NCBI RefSeq assembly: GCF_022539505.1
Contig: NC_061508.1
Coordinates: forward strand, 97,133,276 to 97,197,275
Origin: Lolium rigidum
Lineage: Eukaryota > Streptophyta > Magnoliopsida > Poales > Poaceae
DNA length: 64,000 nt
Direction of reading: 5' to 3'
Shown: positions 23,708-35,350 of the stretch, piece by piece
Layout: the number at the start of each line of letters is the position of its first letter
How positions within the stretch are numbered: position 1 is the first letter of the stretch
The notes under the pieces: model-generated
Databases searched by the model: none
What the model saw: the letters and a program-made list of their open reading frames with translations, nothing else
Told to the model about the DNA's origin: nothing
Position numbers and translations under genes: made by a program

Positions 23708-24092
23708 TGACAAGGTATCAACTTGTCAATGCCTATGGATTGTAGGCTAGGGTTTAGTTGGAAGTAGATGGCAAGTAGATCTCGAAGGTTTCAGCCGAAA
23801 AGTACTCGACGATTATGAAAACTAGGGTTTGTAAACAATGATTCGATGATCTCTGCGTCCCTCGACTCCCCCTTATATAGGAGGCGGAGCCGAGGGATTC
23901 GTGTCGTACAAGTTACAAAGTCCGGGAAGGTTTCAAACTCATCCCGTAAGATTACAAATAAGACCTTCTATTACAACTCTAACTTTCCTTAATAATATCT
24001 TGGGCTTCCGAATCTTCTTATTCTTCGAGTAGTGGGCCTTCAATAAACCCCGGGTACTATCTTTGGCAGGCCCATTAGGGATGCCTATGTCA
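23708..24092 (-). repeat. 3' LTR of Tat-type element
   Basis: 385 bp, TGACAAGG...CTATGTCA on the plus strand. The adjoining internal sequence on the minus strand is CTCGGGGCTAC, the polypurine tract. Confidence 0.92.
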
Positions 24093-24698
24093 GTAGCCCC
24101 GAGATTTTGCTTGAATCGTAAAGTCGGGGAAAATCTCCACTTGTTTATTTTTACTCGACAACTTAAACTTTTCTATATTTCTTCATATAAATTTCTATAT
24201 TGTACGGGGATAATGGTAGTTGGGGCTAGTTCATCCGACGGATCGAGTACTAGTTAACTGCTCTAGTGGCAATCCGCAAAAATCTACTTCAAAATCACGT
24301 CCCTGGACATGATTTCGGGATACTTGGTGTAAACTTCGACGGGTGCCGCTTAAGGTCTTACCATTCCGTCGAGTCCCGGTCATATTTATCGGGTACCTAA
24401 CGCGTCCGTTAGGATTTTTCTTCGTATCTGTTGATACGGATAAAAGTAACAAACCGACGTCGGAGACGGTGCCACGCCTCACGGAATAGATCCGGGGTCT
24501 TACCTTCGCAAAGTTTTGCGGCATTCGGAAATTGATCGCAACTTCGGCGTTCTGAGAATATATTGTCGAGTGCTTATTCGGCTGATGGAATAGCACATTT
24601 TATCGAGTCACGGATGACTTATATTGCTCTCCCGATGGGAGTATATGCAGAGTTACTTATAACTCAAAATATACTCTTTTGCTCGGAAATTCAATTCG

Positions 24699-25062
24699 GC
24701 TCCCGGGTGCATATGCTCCCTCTATCAAAAAATTGTATTTCGAAATGTCGAAAAATTTTGACAAAAGATTCTACTTGTACATCTCCACAATATACGTACG
24801 TTCGTCAAGTTTCGCGAGGAACCAATATGTTTTGTGGTCTGCGTAAAAAAGAGAAAATTTATCTCCTGAAAAGCCTTATTTTCAGCATTGAATTTTGTCT
24901 TTTTTACACACGTCACACGACAAGTCGGATTTTTATGAAACAACTTTGCGAGCGTGTAGCACGTGAAGATGTACGTTCGAATTTTTCGTTTCAATTTTTT
25001 GAAATTACAAAATGTATGTAACATGCATTTCAAAATAAAGGGAGCATATACTCCCATGTGCC
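24699..25062. mobile_element. MITE with Mutator-like ends
   Basis: GGCTCCCGGGTGCATATGCTC at left pairs with GGCACATGGGAGTATATGCTC read from the right. The AT-rich interior also shows symmetry. No clean 9 bp TSD was found, so the class is tentative. Confidence 0.55.
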
Positions 25063-25138
25063 AAAACACCATTCCCCTCTTTTGCTTTTCTATGTTTCTT
25101 CTTTCCATTCTGACTTTCTTTCTTTTTTTATAATTTCA

Positions 25139-25437
25139 TCGGGCACGCGAACAGCGTTCCCGATGGGAGTAGCCCCCGAGGCTACAGCCAAGGACTTGTG
25201 CTTGGTTGTAGGCTCCACGCTATATGCCGCTATATTTTCTTTCTCTCCCGAGGTTTTAAAATTTCTCGGGTGCGCGAACAGCGCTCCCGATGGGAGTAGC
25301 CCCCGAGGCTATGAACAAATATTTGTATTTGATCATAGGCTCACACCATTTCTATTTTGTCTTTCTTGATCTCTTCATTTTTCCAAAGTAGCCCCCGAGC
25401 ATTTGTTCAAAAACTTGTATTTGATCAAAGGCTCGCC
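25139..25437. repeat. Three imperfect ~125 bp tandem repeats with polypurine-tract-like core
   Basis: Copies start near 25139, 25263 and (truncated) 25382. Each contains GTAGCCCCCGAG (25169, 25296, 25388), which is the sequence next to the 3' LTR. Copies 1 and 2 also share CGCGAACAGCG and CCCGATGGGAG. Confidence 0.75.
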
Positions 25438-25749
25438 AATACTTTTGCATGTCGCCTTTTGATGCAGCTGTTGAGTCGAATTTTTCTTCTGCCAAGGTGA
25501 CGTTATTGCTGACGATAGCCACGATTGCTAGTCAAAAATTTGCGACAAGTCTTGTCTCGCTGCCATGCGGGCCCAATTGATCCACTATCTTGACACGTCG
25601 TGCAAGTGGGGGACACACGTCCTCCGCTTTTTCTGGCGCACGCACCGTAACTTCCCCAGCGTTAAGTTACCTTTTTACCCTTATTGCCACGTGGCTATCA
25701 TCTGTCACACATTTTCCTTATCCAACGGTTCGTCGTTTCACCGCACCCC

Positions 25750-25757
25750 TATATAAG
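25750..25757 (+). promoter_or_regulatory. TATA box of the antisense gene
   Basis: TATATAAG in CCCCTATATAAGATC, followed by a pyrimidine-rich CTTCTTCTTCC leader. The proposed ATG is 168 bp downstream. A short upstream ORF (ATG 25859, stop at 25871) lies in the leader. Confidence 0.7.
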
Positions 25758-28702
25758 ATCGTCTTCTTCTTCCGCTCACGCCGTCCTCCTTCTCTCATCT
25801 GCAAATTTCCTCCTGCGATCCACAACCTCTTAAGCTCCTCGCCTCCAAACTGCAAACCATGCGCCATTGTTGATGCCACCGCGTCGTTTGACAAGGCATA
25901 GCACGCCAGAATCCTCCATGGCCTCCGCGGATCTTGGGGCGGTGGAGTGGGAAAGATCGAAGATTTCCACTCGAGACATTAACATGCTGAAGAAGCTGGG
26001 GATCAGCAAGAAATCCAAGGCACTGTGCTTCCCCAGTGAGGAGAGCTACCCAACCCCTCCAATGGGGTACCGGGTAAGTTTTGTTGATCACCTCATCCGC
26101 GGTCTGTCCGCCCCCATTCATCCTTTTCTTCGTGGACTGCTTTTTATCTACGGTCTGCAACTCCACCATCTCACGCCAAAATCCATTCTTCACATCTCCA
26201 TTTTCATCACTCTTTGCGAGGCCTTCCTTGGCGTCCAGCCTAACTGGGCGCTATGGAAGCGCATTTTCTTCTGCCGCCGTAATGGCTCGCCCAATGTCGG
26301 CTATAATATAGGCGGCGTTGTGATTTCTGTTCGGCCCACTGTTGACTACTTCGACGTCAAGCTTCCTGACTCAGTTCAAGGATGGCGTAAGAAGTGGTTG
26401 TACATTCAGGAGGAGAACCATGGATGTGCGGAGGACAACATTCCTCCTTTTGATGGCGCCGAAAAAATCTTTCGCCGCCGCTCCTGGGACGCGGAGGCCA
26501 CCGAAGAAGAAAGGGCGTCGACAGAAATTTTGATGACTCGTATCCACGAGTTGCAAAATACTCGCGGCGAAGAATTATCGGGTATCCAAATCACTGCATA
26601 CTTTCTTAGGACTAGGGTGCAGCCACTTCAAGCTCGCAAATATCCTCTCTGGAAATATGCTGGCGACGAAGACGTAGATCGGTCTGTCGGTGAATTTGGA
26701 GGTCAAGGATTTAGAAAAACTTGTCCGAAAAATTTCATCTCTCAGCAAAAGAGATGCTGTCCCTTCTTCTTGCCGTGTGACGCCGTTTAGCGCCGCCAAT
26801 CCTCTTCCCAAGGTAATCTTTGTCTATTGTCTTGTTGTTGCTTTGCTATCTTTTTGTAACTTTTTTCTTGACATCTCTCCCTGTTTTATTTTGTACAGAA
26901 TCATCCAAACCTTGTATCGCTTCCTCCTCTTCCTGAAGGTGGAGAAGTCGAAGAAAGGGCCATTGTCACTGATGACAATCAAGAAGCTCCATCTTTTGTG
27001 AATGAACCCGTGGATTCTCGAAAATCTGCGGGATCTTCCGAAGGCACTGCGTCGGCCCAATCTCCTCCTCCCGCTGTTTCTCCAAAAGGGAAAAGGAAGA
27101 GGAGTAACGTCGAAGATTCCGACACTTCCAAAGCCGAAGAAGTTGATCCTTCACAGGAGAAGGCAACTTATGATCCATATCTCGCATCCCTCGTCAGCTC
27201 GTAAGTCACCTTGATTTCCCCTTATTTCTGTAGTCAAAGTTGTTTGTCTCATCTTGCTTTTTATGCTGTCGATCTTTAATCACAGTGATGATGAGGAAGA
27301 AGTACCAACTCGTGACGTGGCTCCTCGGACGAGCGCGTCACATACTTTACTTGTGTCGGAGACGCTAGTTGAAGGAGAAGAATCCTCGCCTCCTCAACAA
27401 AACGTCGTCACCACGACTCCTCCTTCAAGCCCCCTTGCTCCTTCACCAAAAAGGACAAGGGTTGAAACGATCATCGAGCCTGCCCCTCAATTGGGTAGCT
27501 CTTCTCAGGCGCTCTTGGATGATGTAAGTTTTTGACTTTCCTGCTAGTATCTATATTTCCTCTGTTTACTTCTTTTTGTGCCTTCATTTTTTTCTCGTAC
27601 CGATATTTTTTCTCTATTCTTCTTTGACAGCCCATGATCAAAGAGCTTGTTCGCATTGGGTCCCAATTCATTGGGTACCGTGAATATGCCAGCGGGATCG
27701 AAGGTAACAACTTTTTGCTGTCATTATTTCCGATCTTCTTGCTCCTATTTTTGTCACAATTTTGATTGTTCCTTTCTATTTTGGCAGAGAAACTTGCAGA
27801 GGCCAACAGGCTTGCCGACACTCTTGCTCAGAAATTGGAGCAATGTGAAACGGCTCGCCAAAAAGCCGAACTTGATGCTAGCCAAGCAAAAGTGGAGGCT
27901 GATAAGGCCAAAGCAAAAGCTGCTAGTGTCGAAGAACTGCAAAAGAAACTTGAAGATGCTGAAGCTGCTCTAGATGAGCACAAAGCCGCACAAGCCGCCC
28001 GTGAAAAGGGAATCCTCAAGCGCGTGAACACACAAAATCGTCGCTTCCTCGGTAACTTTGTTGATCCCTTCTATTTTTCGTAAGGCTTGCTTTCTTTTGT
28101 TTTTACTTGCTGTCAACTAACATATAATTTCTATGGCATGTCAAACAAGCCAAGATTTTGACCTTGAGAATCCCACCAATGATCCTCTGCTTGACGCACT
28201 GTCTTATCTGGAGTTTCATGGCCAAGAAATTCGCGAAGGCGTGGTAAATGCTGACGCAGGATTGTCGAAGTTGTTCCCTTACTTCTTCCCGAAGAAAGAG
28301 GAGCCCAAGACTTTCCTTGCCCTTGCCAAGGACTTCAATCCGCCAGAGGATCTTGGACTGAAGATGCGCCAGGAGAACATGAAGGTTGCTGTTGAGAACA
28401 CTATTGCCTTGGTCGCTGACAGTCAACAAACTATTGACTGGATGAAAGTAGGCGACACCGAGCAGATAGAACAATCAAGATGGAGGTCGTTAATCAAGGC
28501 AGCCAAGCCCAACACGAAGAAAATCCTGGCCTATCTCGGGATCAAGCCATCTTCCACTCCTAGCTCATCAAGGCTGGAGGTCTATTTGAATGCCTTTCTT
28601 TTTCTTTCCTTTGCTTTCTCTATTTCTTTTGCTGTTGTCGCCATTTTAGCCTTGGCGACAATTACCCTGTTAGTCCCTTTGGAGAACTTCTTTTGTAACG
28701 TC

Positions 28703-30296
28703 TGATACGTCTCCGACGTATCGATAATTTCTTATGTTCTATGCCATATTATTGATGATACCTACATATTTTATGCACACTTTATGTCATATTCGTGCAT
28801 TTTCTGGAACTAACCTATTAACAAGATGCCGAAGTGCCAGTTCCTGTTTCTACGCTGTTTTTGGTTTCGAAATCCTAGTAACAAAATATTCTCGGAATTG
28901 GACGAAACAAAGACCCGAGGGCCTATTTTTCCACGGAGCTTCCGGAAGACCGAAGAACATACGAAGTGGGGCCACGAGGTGGCGACACCACGTGGCGGCG
29001 CGGCCAAGGGGGCCCGCGCCGCCCTATGGTGTGGCCCCCTCGTCGGCCCCCGACTACGCCCTTCCGCCTACTTAAAGCCTCCGTCGCGAAACCCACGATG
29101 CGAAAAAACCACGATACGGAAAACCTTCCGGAGACGCCGCCGCCGCCGTTCCCATCTCGGGGGATTATGGAGATCTCCTCCGGCACCCTGCCGGAGAGGG
29201 GATTCATCTCCCGGAGGACTCTACACCGCCATGGTCGCCTCCGGAGTGATGAGTGAGTAGTTCACCCCTGGACTATGGGTCCATAGCAGTAGCTAGATGG
29301 TTGTCTTCTCCTCATTGTGCTTCATTGTTGGATCTTGTGAGCTGCCTAACATGATCAAGATCATCTATCCGTAATACTCTATGTTGTGTTTGTCGGGATC
29401 CGATGGATAGAGAATACCATGTCATGTTAATTATCAAGTTATTACATATGTGTTGTTTATGATCTTGCATGCTCTCCGTTTCTAGTAGAGGCTCTGGCCA
29501 AGTTTTTACTTTTAACTCCAAGAGGGAGTATTTATTGTCGATAGTGGGTTCATGCCTGCATTGACACCTGGGGGAGTGACAGAAACCCCTAAGGTTGTGT
29601 TGTGTTGTTGCCACTAGGGATAAAACATTGGCGCTATGTCCGAGGATGTAGTTGTTGATTACATTACGCACCATACTTAATGCAATTGTCTGTTGTTAGC
29701 AACTTAATGCTGGAGGGGTTCGGACGATAACTCTGAAGGTGGACTTTTTAGGCATAGATGCGGTTGGATGGCGGTCTATGTACTTTGTCGTAATGCCCAA
29801 TTAAATCTCACTATACTTATCATGTCATGTATGTGCATTGTTATGCCCTCTCTATTTGTCAATTGCCCGACTGTAATTTGTTCACCCAACATGCTTTTAT
29901 CTTATGGGAGAGACACCTCTAGTGAACTGTGGACCCCGGTCCATTCTTTAATACTGAAATACAAATCTACTGCAATACTTGTTTTACTATTTTCTCTGCA
30001 AACAATCATCTTCCACACAATACGGTTAATCCTTTGTTACAGCAAGCCGGTGAGATTGACAACCTCCACTGTTTCGTTGGGGCAAAGTACTTTGGTTGTG
30101 TTGTGCGGGTTCCACGTTGGCGCCGGAATCTCTGGTGTTGCGCCGCACTACATCCCGCCGCCATCAACCTTCAACGTGCTTCTTGACTCCTCACTGGTTC
30201 GATTAAACCTTGGTTTCTTATCGAGGGAAACTTTCCGTTGTGCGCATCACACCTTCCTCTTGGGGTTCCCAACGGACGTGTCAACTACACGCATCA
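28703..30296 (+). repeat. 5' LTR of Sabrina-like element
   Basis: 1594 bp, TGATACGTCTCCGACG...ACACGCATCA. Confidence 0.9.
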
Positions 30297-30307
30297 AGCA
30301 AATTTTC

Positions 30308-30325
30308 TGGCGCCGTTGCCGGGGA
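30308..30325 (+). other. Primer binding site (tRNA-Asp type)
   Basis: TGGCGCCGTTGCCGGGGA, the usual tRNA-Asp PBS of grass Athila/Sabrina elements, 11 bp after the LTR end. Confidence 0.85.
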
Positions 30326-30540
30326 GATCAAGACACGCTGCAAGGGGAGTCTCCACTTCTCAATCTCTTTACTTTGTTTTTGTCTTGCTTTATTTTATTT
30401 ACTACTTTGTTTGCTGCACTTATATCAAAACACAAAAAAAATTAGTTGCTAGCTTTACTTTATTTACTGTCTTGTTTGCTATATCAAAAAAAAAACACAA
30501 AAAAAAATTAGTTACTTGCATTTACTTTACTTATTTCATC

Positions 30541-31185
30541 ATGTTTCCTTTTAATTTTACCGCAAAGAACATACCGGTAGGACAAGGGTCTATAATTGGG
30601 AGGAACAATATAGAAGAATTTTTCACCCATGTTAGTACCGTTGAAGATTTTGAAGATAGACACTTGGTAGAGCTTGCTCCTACTTATGAAATTGCTGCTG
30701 CTGCTTTAGTTCGCCTGTTGGAAACTAAATTTGTTAATCTAAATCCTATAATCCAACACATGTTTCTTACACTTGGTGATATGGAAGAAGGGGAAAAGAA
30801 AGATTTTGTTTTAGAAACCCTTCTTAGAGAATTTGGTGGTCTAGCAAGAGAAGCTAGAAAGGTCTTTGCTAAATTTAATATGCTTGGTTCTCATACTAAT
30901 TTTGTTGGTCTCCTTGAAAAGATGGACATGGATAGAATAAGATACACTAATAATATTGATGATGGAGGGGAGATCAAAGCACCAATACCATGTAAACTCC
31001 TAGCTATGAATGATGCACTAGAAAATAACTATGCTTGGCTTGTTCCTGAAAATTTGTTCGATGAGAGTAGCAAGCCCAAGACTAATGAAAAGGGAGACGC
31101 TGAAACTTATGAATCCAATATACTATGCATGGTTGAGAAAACTCCAAACCCCGCTGTAGGTGCACCACCCTTCGATGTTACTTGA
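30541..31185 (+). CDS. 214-aa protein of the Sabrina-like element, function unknown
   Basis: Open from ATG 30541 to the stop at 31183-31185. The start was chosen because upstream in-frame codons come from the AT-rich leader (poly-A tracts) right after the PBS. The product begins MFPFNFTAKNIPVGQG. It is rich in helical, charged sequence (EDRHLVELAPTYEIAAAA, EEGEKKDFVLETLLREFGG) and ends APPFDVT. No zinc knuckle, protease or polymerase motif is present. From its position it could be a diverged gag-like or leader protein, but I do not recognise a domain. The frame is uninterrupted although the rest of the internal region has no coding capacity. The TSD and similar LTRs point to a recent insertion. 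Confidence 0.6.
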   Translation: MFPFNFTAKNIPVGQGSIIGRNNIEEFFTHVSTVEDFEDRHLVELAPTYEIAAAALVRLLETKFVNLNPIIQHMFLTLGDMEEGEKKDFVLETLLREFGGLAREARKVFAKFNMLGSHTNFVGLLEKMDMDRIRYTNNIDDGGEIKAPIPCKLLAMNDALENNYAWLVPENLFDESSKPKTNEKGDAETYESNILCMVEKTPNPAVGAPPFDVT

Positions 31186-33738
31186 GATACACTTTCTGCG
31201 CCTAGCTGAAAGGCGTTAAAGAAAAGCGCTTATGGGAGACAACCCATGTTTTTACTCCAGTATTTTTGTTTTATATTTGTGTCTTGGAAGTTGTTTACTA
31301 CTGTAGCAACCTCTACTTATCTTAGTTTTGAGTTTTGTTGTGCCAAGTAAAGTCTTTGATAGAAAAGTAAGTACTAGATTTGGATTACTGCGCAGTTCAG
31401 ATTTCTTTGCTGTCACGAATCTGGGTCTATCTCCCTGTAGGTAGCTCAGAAAATTAAGCCAATTTACGAGCATGATCCTCAGATATGTACGCAACTTTCA
31501 TTCAATTTGAGCATTTTCGTTTGAGCAAGTCTGGTGGCCTAATAAAATCCATCTTTACGGACTGTTCTGTTTTGACAGATTCTGTCTTTTATTTCGCATT
31601 GCCTCTTTTGCTATGTTGGATGAATTTCTTTGATCCATTAATGTCCAGTAGCTTTATGCAATGTCCAGAAGTGTTAAGAGTGATTGTGTCACCTCTGAAC
31701 ATGTGAATTTTTATTATGCACTAACCCTCTAATGAGTTGTTTCGAGTTTGGTGTGGAGGAAGTTTTCAAGGATCAAGAGAGGAGTATGATGCAATATGAT
31801 CAAGGAGAGTGAAAGCTCTAAGCTTGGGGATGCCCCGGTGGTTCACCCCTGCATATATTAAGAAGACTCAAGCGTCTAAGCTTGGGGATGCCCAAGGCAT
31901 CCCCTTCTTCATCGACAACATTATCAGGTTCCTCCCCTGAAACTATATTTTTATTCCGTCACATCTTATGCACTTTGCTTGGAGCGTCGGTTTGTTTTTG
32001 TTTTTTGTTTTGTTTGAATAAAATGGATCCTAGCATTCACTTTATGGGAGAGAGACACGCTCCGCTGTAGCATATGGACAAATATGTCCTTAGGCTCTAC
32101 TCATAGTATTCATGGCGAAGTTTCTTCTTCGTTAAAATTGTTATATGGTTGGAATTGGAAAATGATACATGTAGTAACTCTAAAATGTCTTGGATAATGT
32201 GATACTTGGCAATTGTTGTGCTCATGTTTAAGCTCTTGCATCATATACTTTGCACCCATTAATGAAGAAATACTTAGAGCTTGCTAATTTGGTTTCTCTA
32301 GAGTCTAGATAATATCTAGTATTGAGTTTTGAACAACAAGGAAGACGGTATGGAGTCTTATAATGTTTACCATATGTCTTTTATGTGAGTTTTGCTGTAC
32401 CGTTCATCCTTGTGTTTCTTTCAAATAACCTTGCTAGCCTAAACCTTGTATCGAGAGGGAATACTTCTCATGCATCCAAAATACTTGAGCCAACCACTAT
32501 GCCATTCGTGTCCACCATATCTACCTACTACATGGTATTTATCCGCCATTCCAAAGTAAATTGCTTGAGTGCTACCTTTAAAATTCCATCATTCACCTTT
32601 GCAATATATAGCTCATGGGACAAATAGCTTAAAAACTATTGTGGTATTGAATATGTACTTATGCACTTTATCTCTTATTAAGTTGCTTGTTGTGCGATAA
32701 CCATGTTTCTGGGGACGCCATCAACTATTCTTTGTTGGATATCATGTGAGTTGCTATGCATGTCCGTCTTGTCCGAAGCAAGAGAGATCTACCACCTTCA
32801 TGGTTGGAGCATGCATATTGTTAGAGAAGAACTTTGGGCCGCTAACTAAAGCCATGATTCATGGTGGAAGTTTCAGTTTGGACATATATCCTCAATCTCA
32901 TATGAGAATAATAATTGTTGCCACATGCTTATGCATTAAAGAGGAGTCCATTATCCGTTGTCCATGTTGTCCCGGTATGGATGTCTAAGTTGAGAATAAT
33001 CAAAAGCGAGAAATCCAAAATGCGAGCTTTCTCCTTAGACCTTTGTACAGGCGGCATGGAGGTACCCCATTGTGACACTTGGTCAAAACATGTGCATTGC
33101 AAAGATCCGGTAGTCCAAGTTAATTAGGACAAGGTGCGGGCACTATTAGTATACTATGCATGAGACTTGCAACTTGTAAGATATAATGTACATAACTCAT
33201 ATGCTTTATTACTACCGTTGACAAAATTGTTTCATGTTTTCAAAATAAAAGCTCTAGCACAAATATAGCAATCGATGCTTTCCTCTTTGAAGGACCATTC
33301 TCTTTACTTTTATGTTGAGTCGAGTTCACCTATCTCTCTCCACCTCAAGAAGCAAACACTTGTGTGAACTGTGCATTGATTCTTACATACTTGCATATTG
33401 TACTTGTTATATTGCTCTATGTTGACAATTATCCATGAGATATACATGTTACAAGTTGAAAGCAACCGCTCAAACTTAATCTTCCTTTGTGTTGCTTCAA
33501 TGCCTTTACTTTGATTTATTGCTTTATGAGTTAACTCTTATGCAAGACTTATTGATGCTTGTCTTGAAGTACTATTCATGAAAAGTCTTTGCTTTATGAT
33601 TCACTTGTTTACTCATGTCATTACCATTGTTTTGATCGCTGCATTCACTACATATGTTTACAAATAGTATGATCAAGGTTATGATGGCATATCACTTCGA
33701 AATTATCTTTGTTATCGTTTTACCTGCTCGGGACGAGC
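31186..33738 (+). other. Non-coding internal region of Sabrina-like element
   Basis: 2.5 kb with no recognised protein. It contains GCGCTTATGGGAGACAACCC just after the ORF and a repeated AAGCTTGGGGATGCCC motif near 31820-31890, a sequence style typical of Athila-group elements. pol is absent rather than scrambled. Confidence 0.6.
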
Positions 33739-33758
33739 GAACTAAGCTTAGGGATGCT
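33739..33758 (+). other. Polypurine tract region of Sabrina-like element
   Basis: CGAACTAAGCTTAGGGATGC directly before the 3' LTR. Weakly purine-rich, but in the position expected for the plus-strand primer. Confidence 0.5.
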
Positions 33759-35350
33759 TGATACGTCTCCGACGTATCGATAATTTCTTATGTTCTATGC
33801 CATATTATTGATGATACCTACATGTTTTATGCACACTTTATGTCATATTCGTGCATTTTACGGAACTAACCTATTAACAAGATGCCGAAGTGCAGTTCCT
33901 GTTTTCTCGCTGTTTTTGGTTTCGGAAATCCTAGTAACAAAATATTCTCGGAATTGGACGAAACAAAGACCTAGGGGCCTATTTTTCCACGGAGCTTCCA
34001 GAAGACCGAAGAACATACGAAGTGGGGCCACGAGGTGGCGACACACGTGGCGGCGCAGCCAAGGGGGGGCCCGCGCCGCCCTATGGTGTGGCCCCCTCGT
34101 CTGGCCCCCGACTCTGCCCTTCCGCCTACTTAAAGCCTCCGTCGCGAAACCCCTGATGCGAAAAACCACGATACGGAAAACCTTCCAGAGACGCCGCCGC
34201 CGCCGATCCCATCTCGGGGGATTCGGAGATCTCCTCCGGCACCTCGCCGGAGAGGGGATTCATCTCCCGGAGGACTCTACACCGCCATGGTCGCCTCCGG
34301 AGTGATGAGTGAGTAGTTCACCCCTGGACTATGGGTCCATAGCAGTAACTAGATGGTTGTCTTCTCCTCATTGTGCTTCATTGTTGGATCTTGTGAGCTG
34401 CCTAACATGATCAAGATCATCTATCTGTAATACTCTATGTTATGTTTGTCGGGATCCGATGGATAGAGAATACCATGTCATGTTAATTATCAAGTTATTA
34501 CATATGTGTTGTTTATGATCTTGCATGCTCTCCGTTTCTAGTAGAGGCTCTGGCCAAGTTTTTACTTTTAACTCCAAGAGGGAGTATTTATGCTCGATAG
34601 TGGGTTCATGCACTGCATTGACACCTGGGGAGTGACGAAACCCCTAAGGTTGTGTTGTGTTGTTGCCACTAGGGATAAAACATTGGCGCTATGTCCGAGG
34701 ATGTAGTTGTTGATTACATTACGCACCATACTTAATGCAATTGTCCGTTGTTAGCAACTTAATGCTGGAGGGGTTCGGACGATAACCTCGAAGGTGGACT
34801 TTTTAGGCATAGATGCGGTTGGATGGCGGTCTATGTACTTTGTCGTAATGCCCAATTAAATCTCACTATACTTATCATGTCATGTATGTGCATTGTTATG
34901 CCCTCTCTATTTGTCAATTGCCCGACTGTAATTTGTTCACCCAACATGCTTTTATCTTATGGGAGAGACACCTCTAGTGAACTGTGGACCCCGGTCCATT
35001 CTTTAATACTTGAAATACAAATCTATCGCAATACTTGTTTTACTATTTTCTCTGCAAACAATCATCTTCCACACAATACGGTTAATCCTTTGTTACAGCA
35101 AGCCGGTGAGATTGACAACCTCACTGTTTCGTTGGGGCAAAGTACTTTGGTTGTGTTGTGCGGGTTCCACGTTGGCGCCGGAATCTCCGGTGTTGCGCCG
35201 CACTACATCCCGCCGCCATCAACCTTCAACGTGCTTCTTGACTCCTCCTGGTTCGATTAAACCTTGGTTTCTTACTGAGGGAAACTTGCTGCTGTGCGCA
35301 TCACACCTTCCTCTTGGGGTTCCCAACGGACGTGTCAACTACACGCATCA
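33759..35350 (+). repeat. 3' LTR of Sabrina-like element
   Basis: 1592 bp, partner of 28703-30296. Confidence 0.9.

Larger units (their letters stand above)
24093..25749. other. Non-coding region between 3' LTR and antisense gene
   Basis: 1.66 kb without coding potential. It holds a Mutator-type MITE (24699-25062) and three imperfect tandem repeats (25139-25437), and it must include the upstream promoter of the antisense gene. Confidence 0.55.
28703..35350 (+). mobile_element. Sabrina-like (Athila-group) Gypsy element, non-autonomous
   Basis: 6648 bp with LTRs 28703-30296 and 33759-35350, tRNA-Asp PBS 30308-30325, a polypurine tract before the 3' LTR, and the 5 bp duplication ACGTC (28698-28702, 35351-35355). 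The 3.46 kb internal region encodes one 214-codon frame and no recognisable protease, RT, RNase H or integrase. It would depend on proteins from a related element. The LTRs are nearly identical, with small indels. It sits in an intron of the Tat element's antisense gene. Confidence 0.9.

Noticed and set aside
25139..25437. Repeats considered as a CRISPR-like array
   Set aside because: Only three long, imperfect repeats without uniform spacers in a plant retrotransposon.
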